Shown here piece by piece: positions 1-7,835 of a stretch of DNA of 64,000 nt; position 1 is the first letter of the stretch, and each line of letters starts with the position of its first letter. The notes beneath the pieces were generated by a model, which was not told where the DNA came from, did no database searches, and saw only the letters and a list, made by a program, of their open reading frames with translations. A program made the position numbers and the translations under genes. This DNA is from Burkholderiales bacterium RIFCSPLOWO2_02_FULL_57_36 (GTDB taxonomy: Bacteria; Pseudomonadota; Gammaproteobacteria; Burkholderiales; Burkholderiaceae_D), in NCBI GenBank assembly GCA_001770855.1, contig MESE01000016.1, forward strand, positions 81,532-145,531, written 5' to 3'.

Positions 1-388
1 AGCCGAAAAGCAGGGTGGTGACAACCGCACCATGGGCCGCAAGCACACTGTCCCCTACGGGCTCTATATGGCGCACGGCTTTGTCTCCAGCTTTCTCGCT
101 AAGCAAACCGGCTTTTCCGATGACGATCTTGAATTATTCTGGCAGGCCCTGATCCAGATGTTCGAGCATGACCGTTCTGCCGCACGTGGTGAAATGAGTA
201 CACGCGGACTGTATGTGTTCAAGCATGAATCGGAGCTGGGTAATGCCCCGGCGCACAGCTTGTTCGAGCGCATACGCGCAGAGCGAAAAGAGGGCGTCGA
301 TGTGCCGCGCAGCTTTCAGGATTATGACGTGACGATTCAAGACTCCGACTTACCGGTAGGGGTGACGTTATTGAATAAACCCTGCTAA
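1..388 (+). CDS. cas7: Cas7 (Csd2 family), type I-C Cascade backbone subunit, 3' end only
   Basis: Partial: the frame is open from base 2 and its start lies outside the window. The visible C-terminal ~128 residues carry conserved Csd2 features: [11 protein letters not shown], a segment [20 protein letters not shown], then YVFKHES and LGNAPAH. In the family Cas7 forms the helical backbone that coats crRNA in the type I-C interference complex. It is followed after 28 bp by cas4, then cas1 and cas2, the usual I-C order (cas3-cas5-cas8c-cas7-cas4-cas1-cas2). The missing upstream genes are presumably to the left. Family assignment is firm; the activity of the complex cannot be judged here. Confidence 0.93.
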   Translation, partial: AEKQGGDNRTMGRKHTVPYGLYMAHGFVSSFLAKQTGFSDDDLELFWQALIQMFEHDRSAARGEMSTRGLYVFKHESELGNAPAHSLFERIRAERKEGVDVPRSFQDYDVTIQDSDLPVGVTLLNKPC

Positions 389-416
389 AAACCCGACACA
401 GCGCGAATATTTTCCA

Positions 417-1043
417 ATGCCAAACCCCGCAGACGAAGCCGTCGCACTCTCCGCCCTGCAACACTGGATCTACTGTCCGCGCCAATGCGGGCTGATTCAT
501 CTGGAACAGGCGTTCGAGGAAAACATCCACACGGCGCGCGGGCAGGCTGTGCATCATCTGGTCGATACGCCGGGATATGAAATCAAGTCGGGTGTGCGCG
601 TCGAGCGTGCGCTGCCGGTGTGGAGCGATCGTTACAATCTGATCGGCAAGGCGGATCTGGTTGAGTTCCACCTCGATGGCATGGTGTATCCGGTTGAGTT
701 CAAGCATGGTGCCAAACGGCAGAAACTGCACGACGATATTCAACTCGCCGCGCAGGCGATTTGTCTGGAAGAGATGCTCGGTCGCACCGTGTCAAGCGGG
801 GCCATTTTCCACGCCAGCAGCCATCGGCGGCGAGAAGTTCTCATCACCCCGGCACTAAGGCAGTTGGTGATTGACACCGCCGATGCGATTCGCGCGATGC
901 TATCTTCGGGAAAACTGCCGCCGCCGGTGAACGATGCGCGTTGCGATCAGTGTTCACTGAAAAATATCTGCCAGCCGCAGGCGCTGGCGGAGCGGGGCAA
1001 GCAACGCCAACAACGACGCAGTCTATTCGACCCGGAGGCATAA
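417..1043 (+). CDS. cas4: Cas4, CRISPR-associated RecB-like exonuclease
   Basis: 208 aa, normal for type I-C Cas4. The RecB-type nuclease core is visible as GKAD (Asp80), VEFKHG (Glu94, Lys96) and a downstream QLAAQA helix (Gln109). Cysteines for a 4Fe-4S cluster are Cys20 and the C-terminal trio Cys176, Cys179 and Cys185 (CDQCSLKNIC). In the family Cas4 works with Cas1-Cas2 to trim prespacers and select PAMs during adaptation. The ATG at 417 follows the cas7 stop by 28 bp, and the gene ends 1 bp before the GTG of cas1, so the three are surely co-transcribed. All expected catalytic and cluster residues are present. Confidence 0.95.
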   Translation: MPNPADEAVALSALQHWIYCPRQCGLIHLEQAFEENIHTARGQAVHHLVDTPGYEIKSGVRVERALPVWSDRYNLIGKADLVEFHLDGMVYPVEFKHGAKRQKLHDDIQLAAQAICLEEMLGRTVSSGAIFHASSHRRREVLITPALRQLVIDTADAIRAMLSSGKLPPPVNDARCDQCSLKNICQPQALAERGKQRQQRRSLFDPEA

Positions 1044-1044
1044 G

Positions 1045-2079
1045 GTGCACACTGTCCAGAACACTCTCTATGTGATGACGCCGAATGCCTATGCGCATCT
1101 GGAGAACGCCACCTTGCGCATCGACGTCGAGCATGAGAAAAAACTCCAGGTACCGCTGCATCATCTGGGCGGACTGGTCTGCTTCGGTAATGTCATGGTT
1201 TCGCCCGCACTCATGCACCGGCTGGCGGATGAAGGAAAATCACTGGTGCTGCTGGATAATTCAGGCCGCTTCAAGGCGCGGCTCGAAGGCCCTGTCTCCG
1301 GCAACATCCTGTTGCGCCAATCCCATCACAGGGTGGCGTCCGAACCCGCCTTCAGCCTGGAACTCGCGCGCGCCTTGGTGGCCGGAAAACTCAAGAACAG
1401 CCGGACTAACCTGCAGCGCGGCGCGCGCGAAGCTGCCAACACGGATGAGGCCGCAATCATTACGCGCGTAGCCGATAATCTTGCCGCGTCGGTGCGCGCC
1501 GTGGTCGTTGCCACTAACCTGGATGAGCTGCGCGGCGTGGAAGGGGAGGCGGCACGCGGTTATTTTGCTGCACTCAATCTGATCGTCAAACCGCAGCTGC
1601 GCGCATCGTTCGCGCTCAACGGGCGCACTCGCCGCCCGCCGCTGGATCGTTTCAACGCGCTGATTTCTTTCCTCTACGCGATGCTCATGAATGACTGCCG
1701 CTCGGCCTGTGAAGCTGCCGGTCTGGATGCGCAGTTGGGTTTTCTGCACGCCGTGCGTCCGGGCCGCGCTGCGCTTGCGCTGGATTTGCAGGAAGAATTC
1801 CGTTCAATCACTTGCGACCGGCTGGCGCTTACCCTGATTAACCGTGGACAGGTCAATGCCGGCGATTTTGACGAACGCGAAGGCGGCGCTGTCATGCTGA
1901 ACGATAAAGGCCGTCGCGCAGTCGTCACAGCCTGGCAGGAACGCAAGCAGGAAGAGATCACGCATCCGCTCAGTGAAAACAAAATTCCGATCGGCCTGCT
2001 TCCTTTCATTCAGGCACGGTTCATCGCACGTACCATTCGTGGCGAGATGGAAGGCTATTTGCCCTACCTGGCAAAATAG
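1045..2079 (+). CDS. cas1: Cas1, CRISPR integrase subunit (type I-C)
   Basis: 344 aa, full length. The metal-binding residues of the Cas1 integrase are visible: Glu in [12 protein letters not shown], His in [13 protein letters not shown], and the acidic stretch DLQEEFRS shortly after. The N-terminal [12 protein letters not shown] with LGGLVCFGN is the typical I-C Cas1 beta-domain. Cas1 forms the heterohexamer with Cas2 that inserts prespacers next to the leader. A GTG start at 1045 is chosen because it immediately follows the cas4 stop and keeps the usual N-terminus; an in-frame ATG at 1075 would remove ten residues. The sequence looks intact, so the array may still be acquiring spacers. Confidence 0.96.
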   Translation: MHTVQNTLYVMTPNAYAHLENATLRIDVEHEKKLQVPLHHLGGLVCFGNVMVSPALMHRLADEGKSLVLLDNSGRFKARLEGPVSGNILLRQSHHRVASEPAFSLELARALVAGKLKNSRTNLQRGAREAANTDEAAIITRVADNLAASVRAVVVATNLDELRGVEGEAARGYFAALNLIVKPQLRASFALNGRTRRPPLDRFNALISFLYAMLMNDCRSACEAAGLDAQLGFLHAVRPGRAALALDLQEEFRSITCDRLALTLINRGQVNAGDFDEREGGAVMLNDKGRRAVVTAWQERKQEEITHPLSENKIPIGLLPFIQARFIARTIRGEMEGYLPYLAK

Positions 2080-2125
2080 GAATTTTTATTGTCGGCCCGA
2101 TGCACGGCGGACCTGGATGAAAACT

Positions 2126-2416
2126 ATGCTAATCATCGTTACCTATGATGTTTCTACCGAAACCGCTGCCGGTCGCAAACGACTGAGACGGGTGGCAAAA
2201 GCGTGCGAGCGTATCGGGCAGCGCGTGCAGAAATCCGTTTTTGAGTGTACGGTCAATGAAATGCAGTTTGAACAACTGGAACGTACCTTGCTCGCTGAAA
2301 TCGACGCGACGAAGGATAACCTGCGCTTTTACCGTATTACCGAACCGGTGGAAATGAGGGTCAAACAACACGGTTGCTTCCGCTCCGTGGATTTCGATGG
2401 ACCGCTCATAGCTTGA
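2126..2416 (+). CDS. cas2: Cas2, CRISPR adaptation protein
   Basis: 96 aa from the ATG at 2126, matching the usual 96-97 aa of type I-C Cas2, which begins M-hydrophobic-TYDVST. The N-terminal beta-strand [10 protein letters not shown] carries the conserved Asp; later segments [11 protein letters not shown] and the C-terminal strand FDGPLIA fit the ferredoxin-like fold that dimerises between Cas1 dimers. An ATG nine bases earlier (2117) would add MKT and cannot be excluded. A still longer in-frame extension back to 1973 overlaps cas1 and is not family-like. The gene ends 176 bp before the first repeat, so cas7-cas4-cas1-cas2 and the array run in the same direction. Confidence 0.93.
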   Translation: MLIIVTYDVSTETAAGRKRLRRVAKACERIGQRVQKSVFECTVNEMQFEQLERTLLAEIDATKDNLRFYRITEPVEMRVKQHGCFRSVDFDGPLIA

Positions 2417-2592
2417 GCGCGAACCCCTATCAACGGTCAAAATGCGGGACTTTCGCGCAACCGCTAAGCTAATGATTAATATAGATTTATTCCCCATATC
2501 AAAATCCATGCGCCGCAATTTCCGGCTTGCGGGAATAGATTCGCGGGAATCTACAGAATTCTTCTTACGTAACCATATGTTATGTGAGTGGA
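2417..2592 (+). promoter_or_regulatory. CRISPR leader
   Basis: Non-coding 176-bp stretch between the cas2 stop and the first perfect repeat, with AT-rich patches (TAATGATTAATATAGATTTA near 2468-2487, and around 2565-2585). Repeats next to it are perfect while the far end of the array is degenerate, so this is the leader end, where the array promoter and the Cas1-Cas2 integration signal are expected. I cannot pick out one convincing -35/-10 pair. Inference from position. Confidence 0.75.
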
Positions 2593-5007
2593 GTATCGCC
2601 CGACATAATTGTCGGGCGTGGATTGAAACTCAATGTCCCTGTGCGAAGCATCGAGCTTCGAAATAAGTATCGCCCGACATAATTGTCGGGCGTGGATTGA
2701 AACATGCAAATCTCCGGCGGCACCTCCACTCAGATCGCGTATCGCCCGACATAATTGTCGGGCGTGGATTGAAACCCACATCTCGACCTGGTTGGAAAAA
2801 CCGTTGAGCGATTGTATCGCCCGACATAATTGTCGGGCGTGGATTGAAACATTTAGTTATCCTCCGAGGCATAGTTAAGATTGCCGTATCGCCCGACATA
2901 ATTGTCGGGCGTGGATTGAAACTGGTATTGCCGCCGCCGAAAAGCGACTTGTCCTGCGTATCGCCCGACATAATTGTCGGGCGTGGATTGAAACCGGGAT
3001 CAGATCCGGGAGGCGTTGCGCTTCAGTGTATCGCCCGACATAATTGTCGGGCGTGGATTGAAACCTCGTTGCCTGTACCGAGTCCAACGCGCACGGTCAA
3101 GGTATCGCCCGACATAATTGTCGGGCGTGGATTGAAACAACGCGCAGAACAAGTATCAACTGCCGAGCGAGAAGTATCGCCCGACATAATTGTCGGGCGT
3201 GGATTGAAACTATGTAGCAGCGCACCAATACCGAGGGATCAACCGTATCGCCCGACATAATTGTCGGGCGTGGATTGAAACTTTAGTAATGACTTGCTGG
3301 CAGAGATTGAGCCACTGTATCGCCCGACATAATTGTCGGGCGTGGATTGAAACAAACGTGCGGGCAAAGAACGGCCAGCCGAACGAAGGTATCGCCCGAC
3401 ATAATTGTCGGGCGTGGATTGAAACAAATTGGAGGCAACAATGAGCGCAGAAATACTAAAGTATCGCCCGACATAATTGTCGGGCGTGGATTGAAACTTC
3501 TGTAGAACGCCTGCTCCCGTCGCGCTTTGTCGTATCGCCCGACATAATTGTCGGGCGTGGATTGAAACTCTCTCATCCATAGTCCAGCGTTACTTCTTCC
3601 GGCGGTATCGCCCGACATAATTGTCGGGCGTGGATTGAAACACCTTGTACTCAGGGACAGATGTTTCCGTGACTGGGTATCGCCCGACATAATTGTCGGG
3701 CGTGGATTGAAACATCACGCTTCCTTTCCTGATTGCTGCGCTCCTGTAGGTATCGCCCGACATAATTGTCGGGCGTGGATTGAAACCGGCCAGCGCAACC
3801 GCGCGCACCGCTGGCGTGAACGTATCGCCCGACATAATTGTCGGGCGTGGATTGAAACCGCAATGGTCTGGCCTTGCTGAAACGGGAGAAAAAAGGTATC
3901 GCCCGACATAATTGTCGGGCGTGGATTGAAACCCTCTGACGGTCGAGCAAGGATTCAACGGGCAGAGTATCGCCCGACATAATTGTCGGGCGTGGATTGA
4001 AACATTAGCTGCTTATTGGTCAATGCGCGATGCAGGCGAGGTATCGCCCGACATAATTGTCGGGCGTGGATTGAAACCCTAAAGTGCGCAGTGGACGCCG
4101 AGGACGGAAGGGGTATCGCCCGACATAATTGTCGGGCGTGGATTGAAACCTGAAGGATGGGCTCGGACAGTCGGCAAGACTGTTGTATCGCCCGACATAA
4201 TTGTCGGGCGTGGATTGAAACTTCTCTGCCCATACCGTGAATGCCGATGGTCTGAGTATCGCCCGACATAATTGTCGGGCGTGGATTGAAACCGAAAACG
4301 CGCAACCGGAAAGAAGCCATCCAATCGTATCGCCCGACATAATTGTCGGGCGTGGATTGAAACGAGAATATCGAAGCCCCAGAACGTCCCGGTTGCGGGT
4401 ATCGCCCGACATAATTGTCGGGCGTGGATTGAAACTGGAAAAAATTGCGCAATCCATGGCGGGCAGCATGTATCGCCCGACATAATTGTCGGGCGTGGAT
4501 TGAAACGCGCTGGAACGGTATCAACAAACGATGTCGCTCTGTATCGCCCGACATAATTGTCGGGCGTGGATTGAAACGAAGAAATCTATGTTTATGGCAA
4601 GGCGCTTGGCACGTATCGCCCGACATAATTGTCGGGCGTGGATTGAAACCAAGCAGGGAAGGTCGGCGCGGAGATCGCTGGAACGTATCGCCCGACATAA
4701 TTGTCGGGCGTGGATTGAAACAACGAAGTCGGCAGGAATCGCAGCCACACCGGAAGTATCGCCCGACATAATTGTCGGGCGTGGATTGAAACCTGCAAGG
4801 TTTGCTCAACCTCGGCCAAGGGAACAGTATCGCCCGACATAATTGTCGGGCGTGGATTGAAACGTGTGATCGGGCAGACAGCCGCGTTTTTCGGCGGGGT
4901 ATCGCCCGACATAATTGTCGGGCGTGGATTGAAACGTCGGCGAAGACAGCAACGTCTCGCGCAGCGTCGTGTATCGCCCGACATAATCGTCGGGCGCTGG
5001 CTTTCTG
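2593..5007 (+). CRISPR. CRISPR array, 34 repeats and 33 spacers, type I-C associated
   Basis: Repeat unit is 37 nt: it begins GTATCGCCCGACATAATTGT and ends GGGCGTGGATTGAAAC (the two strings join with one C between them). Repeats start at 2593, 2667, 2739, 2814, 2886, 2958, 3028, 3102, 3174, 3245, 3317, 3389, 3461, 3532, 3605, 3677, 3750, 3822, 3896, 3967, 4041, 4113, 4185, 4256, 4327, 4399, 4470, 4541, 4613, 4685, 4756, 4827, 4899 and 4971. Spacers are 33-38 nt, most 35. The last repeat (4971) is degenerate: a T-to-C change in the loop side, and its 3' third is lost after GTCGGGCG. Each repeat holds a 9-bp inverted repeat CGCCCGACA / TGTCGGGCG around TAAT; cleavage at the stem base would leave the 11-nt handle TGGATTGAAAC typical of I-C. 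Orientation plus, supported by cas genes, leader and distal decay. Confidence 0.99.
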
Positions 5008-5075
5008 GAAGGCAGCTCCCTTGAGCTGGCTGCACGCCGCGTTGTAGGCGTCGATGCCATCCCAGGAATGGTTTT

Positions 5076-5993
5076 TCAGCTCAATTTGAGCTCAAGTTCT
5101 TTTGCCTGCTTTTGAAAATCGGCTGGCCTGGATTTGCTGAAAGTCTGTAGATTGGACAGCTTCCACCGCAGCGCAGGCAAATCGCCGGCGTGAGGACATT
5201 TCAGCAAACTCCAATCGGGTTGGGCATGGGCGAGACCGGCGAGGAAATGCCGGTGCTTGTCAGTCAACATCTTCGGCAGATCCGCACACATCCGTGCGCG
5301 TGTTTCGAGCAGCGTTTCAAGCGGAACCGATTCTCCTGTCGTCATGCCGACAAAACCATTCTGGTATTCGTCCGCGATGTCTTTCTTGTTGCAGAAAAGG
5401 ACTTCATGCGTCGGCCGGTTGTGGCCGGCAAGATAGGTAACGAAACACTCAATCGTATCGGCTGAGAGGCTGCCGGATCGATACAAATTCCACACGTCGA
5501 ACAGATCGCGCGGATGTTGCCTGTCCATCGCCGCCACCAGCTTGCTGCCATAGAGTTCATCGGGTGTGAGAATTGGCAATTCCAGCTCGGCGCTGAACAT
5601 CTCGGCTGTGCTGGCGCAGAGCGCTCGTCGTTCGATCGGCATGACCGTTCCGCGAAACACGACGTTGACCTCGATCTTCACTTGGTTCTCGTCGTCTTCC
5701 ACGATCAGTTTCGTGTCACCCATCCCTTTACTGGCGATTGCCCGGCTTTTCAAGCCGAGTTTGTCGAGCCGCTGCGCGATGGCATCGAGTTCATCGGCGA
5801 TGGCTTGCAATGCTTCGTCGCGCGGCGTGACCCAGGGCAAGTAGACGACGTCGATGTCGACCGACAAGCGCGGCATGTCCTGGACGAACAGGTTGATGGC
5901 CGTGCCGCCCTTCATCGCAAAAATCTGGTTCGCGAAAACGTCCGGCGCCGCCATCAGCAGCAGCCGCACCGTTTGTGCGTAAATGTTATCCAT
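5076..5993 (-). CDS. abiEii: AbiEii/AbiGii-type nucleotidyltransferase toxin
   Basis: 305 aa. Shows the DNA polymerase beta-like nucleotidyltransferase motifs of AbiEii: motif I KGGTAIN (Lys28-Asn34), motif II Asp46-x-Asp48 in SVDIDVVYL, motif III KIEVNVV (Lys107, Glu109), and motif IV spanning Lys152, Asp158, Arg163, Asp164 and Asp167 (DRQHPRDLFDVW). In the type IV TA family the toxin blocks growth by modifying tRNA acceptor ends, and the pair can give abortive phage defence. Its ATG overlaps the antitoxin stop (TGATG), so translation is coupled. A TTG one codon upstream is a less likely start. All catalytic residues are present. It sits just downstream of the CRISPR array, in the opposite orientation. 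Confidence 0.9.
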   Translation of the reverse strand: MDNIYAQTVRLLLMAAPDVFANQIFAMKGGTAINLFVQDMPRLSVDIDVVYLPWVTPRDEALQAIADELDAIAQRLDKLGLKSRAIASKGMGDTKLIVEDDENQVKIEVNVVFRGTVMPIERRALCASTAEMFSAELELPILTPDELYGSKLVAAMDRQHPRDLFDVWNLYRSGSLSADTIECFVTYLAGHNRPTHEVLFCNKKDIADEYQNGFVGMTTGESVPLETLLETRARMCADLPKMLTDKHRHFLAGLAHAQPDWSLLKCPHAGDLPALRWKLSNLQTFSKSRPADFQKQAKELELKLS

Positions 5994-6745
5994 CAAGGTT
6001 TCAAGGTGAGTAGGGTTCCGTCCTTCAGACGGGTCATCCAGCGTTTGTCGCTGCCGACAGGGATATGGTATTGGCTGCGCAGGCTATCGGCGTCGATCAC
6101 GCCGGTTTCGCGGCTCCAGGTGAGAAACAGGCGGACCGTCTTCACGCTGGTGCAACTGGCCAGCAGCTTGCCCAGCACATCCTTGCGCAGGTTGCGCAGG
6201 CCGGAGAAGATGTTGTGCGCTTCTTCGACGCCTTGATGGGTGCCGACTTCATACAAACATTCGAGAATCGCGCGTTCCGGAACGGAGACGTGCAGGCCGT
6301 CGGTGACGCCCGGCGGCGTCGTCAGGCTTTTGGCGGCGGGGAAGAGGTCTTGCCAATCGAACAGCCGCGCATGGACGTAACGCGCCGGGAAACGCGATAC
6401 GAACCAGTCCGGCAGCGTATATCGCACATCGCCCCACAGCACGAGCTTGTCCCGAGGGGAAAGATTGTGGCGCACGCCTTGCAGCGACAGGGCAGTTTTG
6501 CCCGCGACATGCAGACCGGGAACGCGGGTTTGCAAGAATTTTATCGCGCCATGCGCGTCCAGGGTGTCGCCCGGAAAAGCATAGACACCCTGTGCCAACC
6601 GGACGAGCCAGCTACCCTCGGCGTATTTCGCCGCGAGTTGGGCAGATACCCCGTGTTCTGTGAGCATGGCAAGATCGAACGGACTCCCTCGGGGCATGGT
6701 TGCCTGGAGATTCTTGATTAGAGAATGCCGTGTATTTAGCGCCAT
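5993..6745 (-). CDS. abiEi: AbiEi antitoxin and autorepressor
   Basis: 250 aa from the ATG at 6745. The N-terminal ~80 residues look like the winged-helix domain of AbiEi-type antitoxins (DLAMLTEHGVSAQLAAKYAE, then SWLVRLAQGVYAFP). The C-terminal part matches the AbiEi antitoxin domain (VPERAILECLYEVG; LRNLRKDVLGKLLASC). In the family this protein neutralises AbiEii and represses its own promoter through inverted repeats. Such inverted repeats lie directly upstream (see 6763-6846). Gene order antitoxin-toxin with a one-base stop/start overlap is canonical. A TTG six codons earlier would run into the operator and is not preferred. Confidence 0.88.
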   Translation of the reverse strand: MALNTRHSLIKNLQATMPRGSPFDLAMLTEHGVSAQLAAKYAEGSWLVRLAQGVYAFPGDTLDAHGAIKFLQTRVPGLHVAGKTALSLQGVRHNLSPRDKLVLWGDVRYTLPDWFVSRFPARYVHARLFDWQDLFPAAKSLTTPPGVTDGLHVSVPERAILECLYEVGTHQGVEEAHNIFSGLRNLRKDVLGKLLASCTSVKTVRLFLTWSRETGVIDADSLRSQYHIPVGSDKRWMTRLKDGTLLTLKP

Positions 6746-6762
6746 GGTTGAAAAATATCGCA

Positions 6763-6846
6763 AAATCTAATCAAATGCAAGGGCGGTGATTAGATTTGGT
6801 TTTAAATATGTTCTGTTGGTTGATATTTTATGCAATATCTAATCAA
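6763..6846 (-). promoter_or_regulatory. Probable AbiEi operator: inverted repeat plus a third half-site
   Basis: AAATCTAATCA (6763-6773) and its exact complement TGATTAGATTT (6787-6797) form an 11-bp inverted repeat with a 13-nt gap, just upstream of the abiEi ATG. A third related half-site, ATATCTAATCAA, lies at 6835-6846 in the direct orientation. The region between is AT-rich and must contain the minus-strand promoter. AbiEi proteins are known to bind inverted repeats in their own promoter; the assignment here is from position and symmetry. Confidence 0.65.
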
Positions 6847-6925
6847 TCCAGAAGTGCTGAACGCCCGCAAAACAGGCTGCAAATGGTCGGTTGTTTCATA
6901 CACTGCGGAGATGAAAGTCGGCCAG

Positions 6926-7033
6926 TGCCCGGCTGAGATAATTGTCGAGCGCGGATTGAAACAGGCTGATGCCGTCCGCGATCACGTCGCCGAGGCGTAT
7001 CTCCCGACGAGATCGCCGATCATCGACTGACGC
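6926..7033 (+). CRISPR. Decayed CRISPR remnant: two degenerate repeats around a 34-nt spacer
   Basis: Bases 6926-6962 match the array repeat at 28 of 37 positions by my alignment, including the runs ATAATTGTCG and GGATTGAAAC. After exactly 34 nt, bases 6997-7033 match it again at about 24 of 37, including GTATC and CCCGAC in register. The orientation is that of the main array and the spacing is a normal repeat-spacer unit. No further copy is convincing one period upstream or downstream. The rest of 6847-7142 holds nothing I can recognise. It lies on the far side of the abiE operon from the array (see findings). Confidence 0.75.
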
Positions 7034-7142
7034 TCGATAAAGCGGCAGCGGACGAAAATGTAGAGACTGAGCAGAGCTTTGCCGATGAGTATGCCGGCTG
7101 TTGGCAAGGAACAAGTGGGCCGGTCGTCGCATATCCGATCGG

Positions 7143-7586
7143 CTACTCCAGCCGAACACCTTTGCCGTCCGTAACCGCGATCGTCACCGGAATCCCGGCC
7201 TGCACGCTTTGTGTGACCGTGCAAAAGCCTTCGAACTGCCCGAGTGCCCGATCAAGATGTTCGAAATCCGCGGCATCCTTTCCAAGCTGAATCGCTACAT
7301 CGATCTGCACGACGCGCAGTCGATTATCTGCATTGCGATCGACGACGCATGTCGCTGTCGTCGTGATGCCGCCTGCATCCTGCTTGAATTTCTTCAACGA
7401 GAACAGCAGGCTTGCCGACAGGCAGTTCGCCACTGCCGCCGCGAGCATATGGGTCGGCGCCGGGCCTTCACCCTTGCCGAGCGGCACCGGCTCGTCGGCT
7501 ATCAGGTCAGGCATTGCGGCGCCGAAGTCCACCAGGAACTGGTAGTTTTCCTTTTGCGTGACGGTCACGCTGATCGTTTCAGCCAT
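7143..7586 (-). CDS. OsmC/Ohr family peroxiredoxin-like protein
   Basis: 147 aa from the ATG at 7586. OsmC fold signature: PVPLGKGEGPAPTHMLAAAVANCLSASL in the first half and FCTVTQSV near the end, giving the two conserved cysteines Cys55 and Cys122. In OsmC/Ohr proteins these form the peroxidatic-resolving pair that reduces organic hydroperoxides, or polysulfides in some members. It is the last gene of a minus-strand operon and its start overlaps the preceding DUF2892 gene by 8 bp. Since the regulator of this operon is of the persulfide-sensing type, sulfane sulfur or oxidative thiol stress are plausible substrates; that is inference. Confidence 0.85.
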   Translation of the reverse strand: MAETISVTVTQKENYQFLVDFGAAMPDLIADEPVPLGKGEGPAPTHMLAAAVANCLSASLLFSLKKFKQDAGGITTTATCVVDRNADNRLRVVQIDVAIQLGKDAADFEHLDRALGQFEGFCTVTQSVQAGIPVTIAVTDGKGVRLE

Positions 7587-7806
7587 GTTGTTTCGGTGCG
7601 CAACTTTCGCGCACACCCAGTTTCTTCAATATGATTTCAAGCGGGCAGAACCGGGTGAAGCTGCTTTGCAAAAGATTGGCGCCGACAAAAACCGTGAACC
7701 ACAGGAAGTACTTGCTGAAGAAGAGCGGACTCTCGGGCACGCCCAGCGCCAGCGAAAGAAGAATGAAAATACCCGCGAACATGCGGACCATGCGATTGGT
7801 GTCCAT
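7579..7806 (-). CDS. Small DUF2892 (YgaP transmembrane-like) inner-membrane protein
   Basis: 75 aa. Starts with MDTNRMVRMFAGIFILLSLALG and has a second hydrophobic stretch YFLWFTVFVGANLLQSSF, followed by a TRFCPLEIILKKLG motif. This is the two-helix DUF2892 hairpin with its conserved Cys-Pro. In other bacteria such domains are fused or adjacent to rhodaneses and thiol-sulfur enzymes; their function is not settled. A good ribosome binding site (GAAAGGA) precedes the ATG. It lies 29 bp after the RND pump gene and overlaps the OsmC gene. A second DUF2892 gene occurs at the head of the same operon. Confidence 0.8.
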   Translation of the reverse strand: MDTNRMVRMFAGIFILLSLALGVPESPLFFSKYFLWFTVFVGANLLQSSFTRFCPLEIILKKLGVRESCAPKQHG

Positions 7807-7835
7807 TGCGATTCCTTTCTAAAAATAAAACAACG

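Noticed and set aside
1973..2125. Upstream extension of cas2 into cas1
   Set aside because: Cas2 proteins start at the first beta-strand; the added part only overlaps cas1 out of frame.
2551..5060. Many overlapping open frames on both strands in the CRISPR array, encoding repeated peptides such as IARHNCRAWIET or FNPRPTIMSGDT
   Set aside because: They are translations of the repeat unit in several frames; no gene.
6830..7030. 66-codon plus-strand frame downstream of abiE
   Set aside because: It reads through the decayed CRISPR repeats and has no protein likeness.
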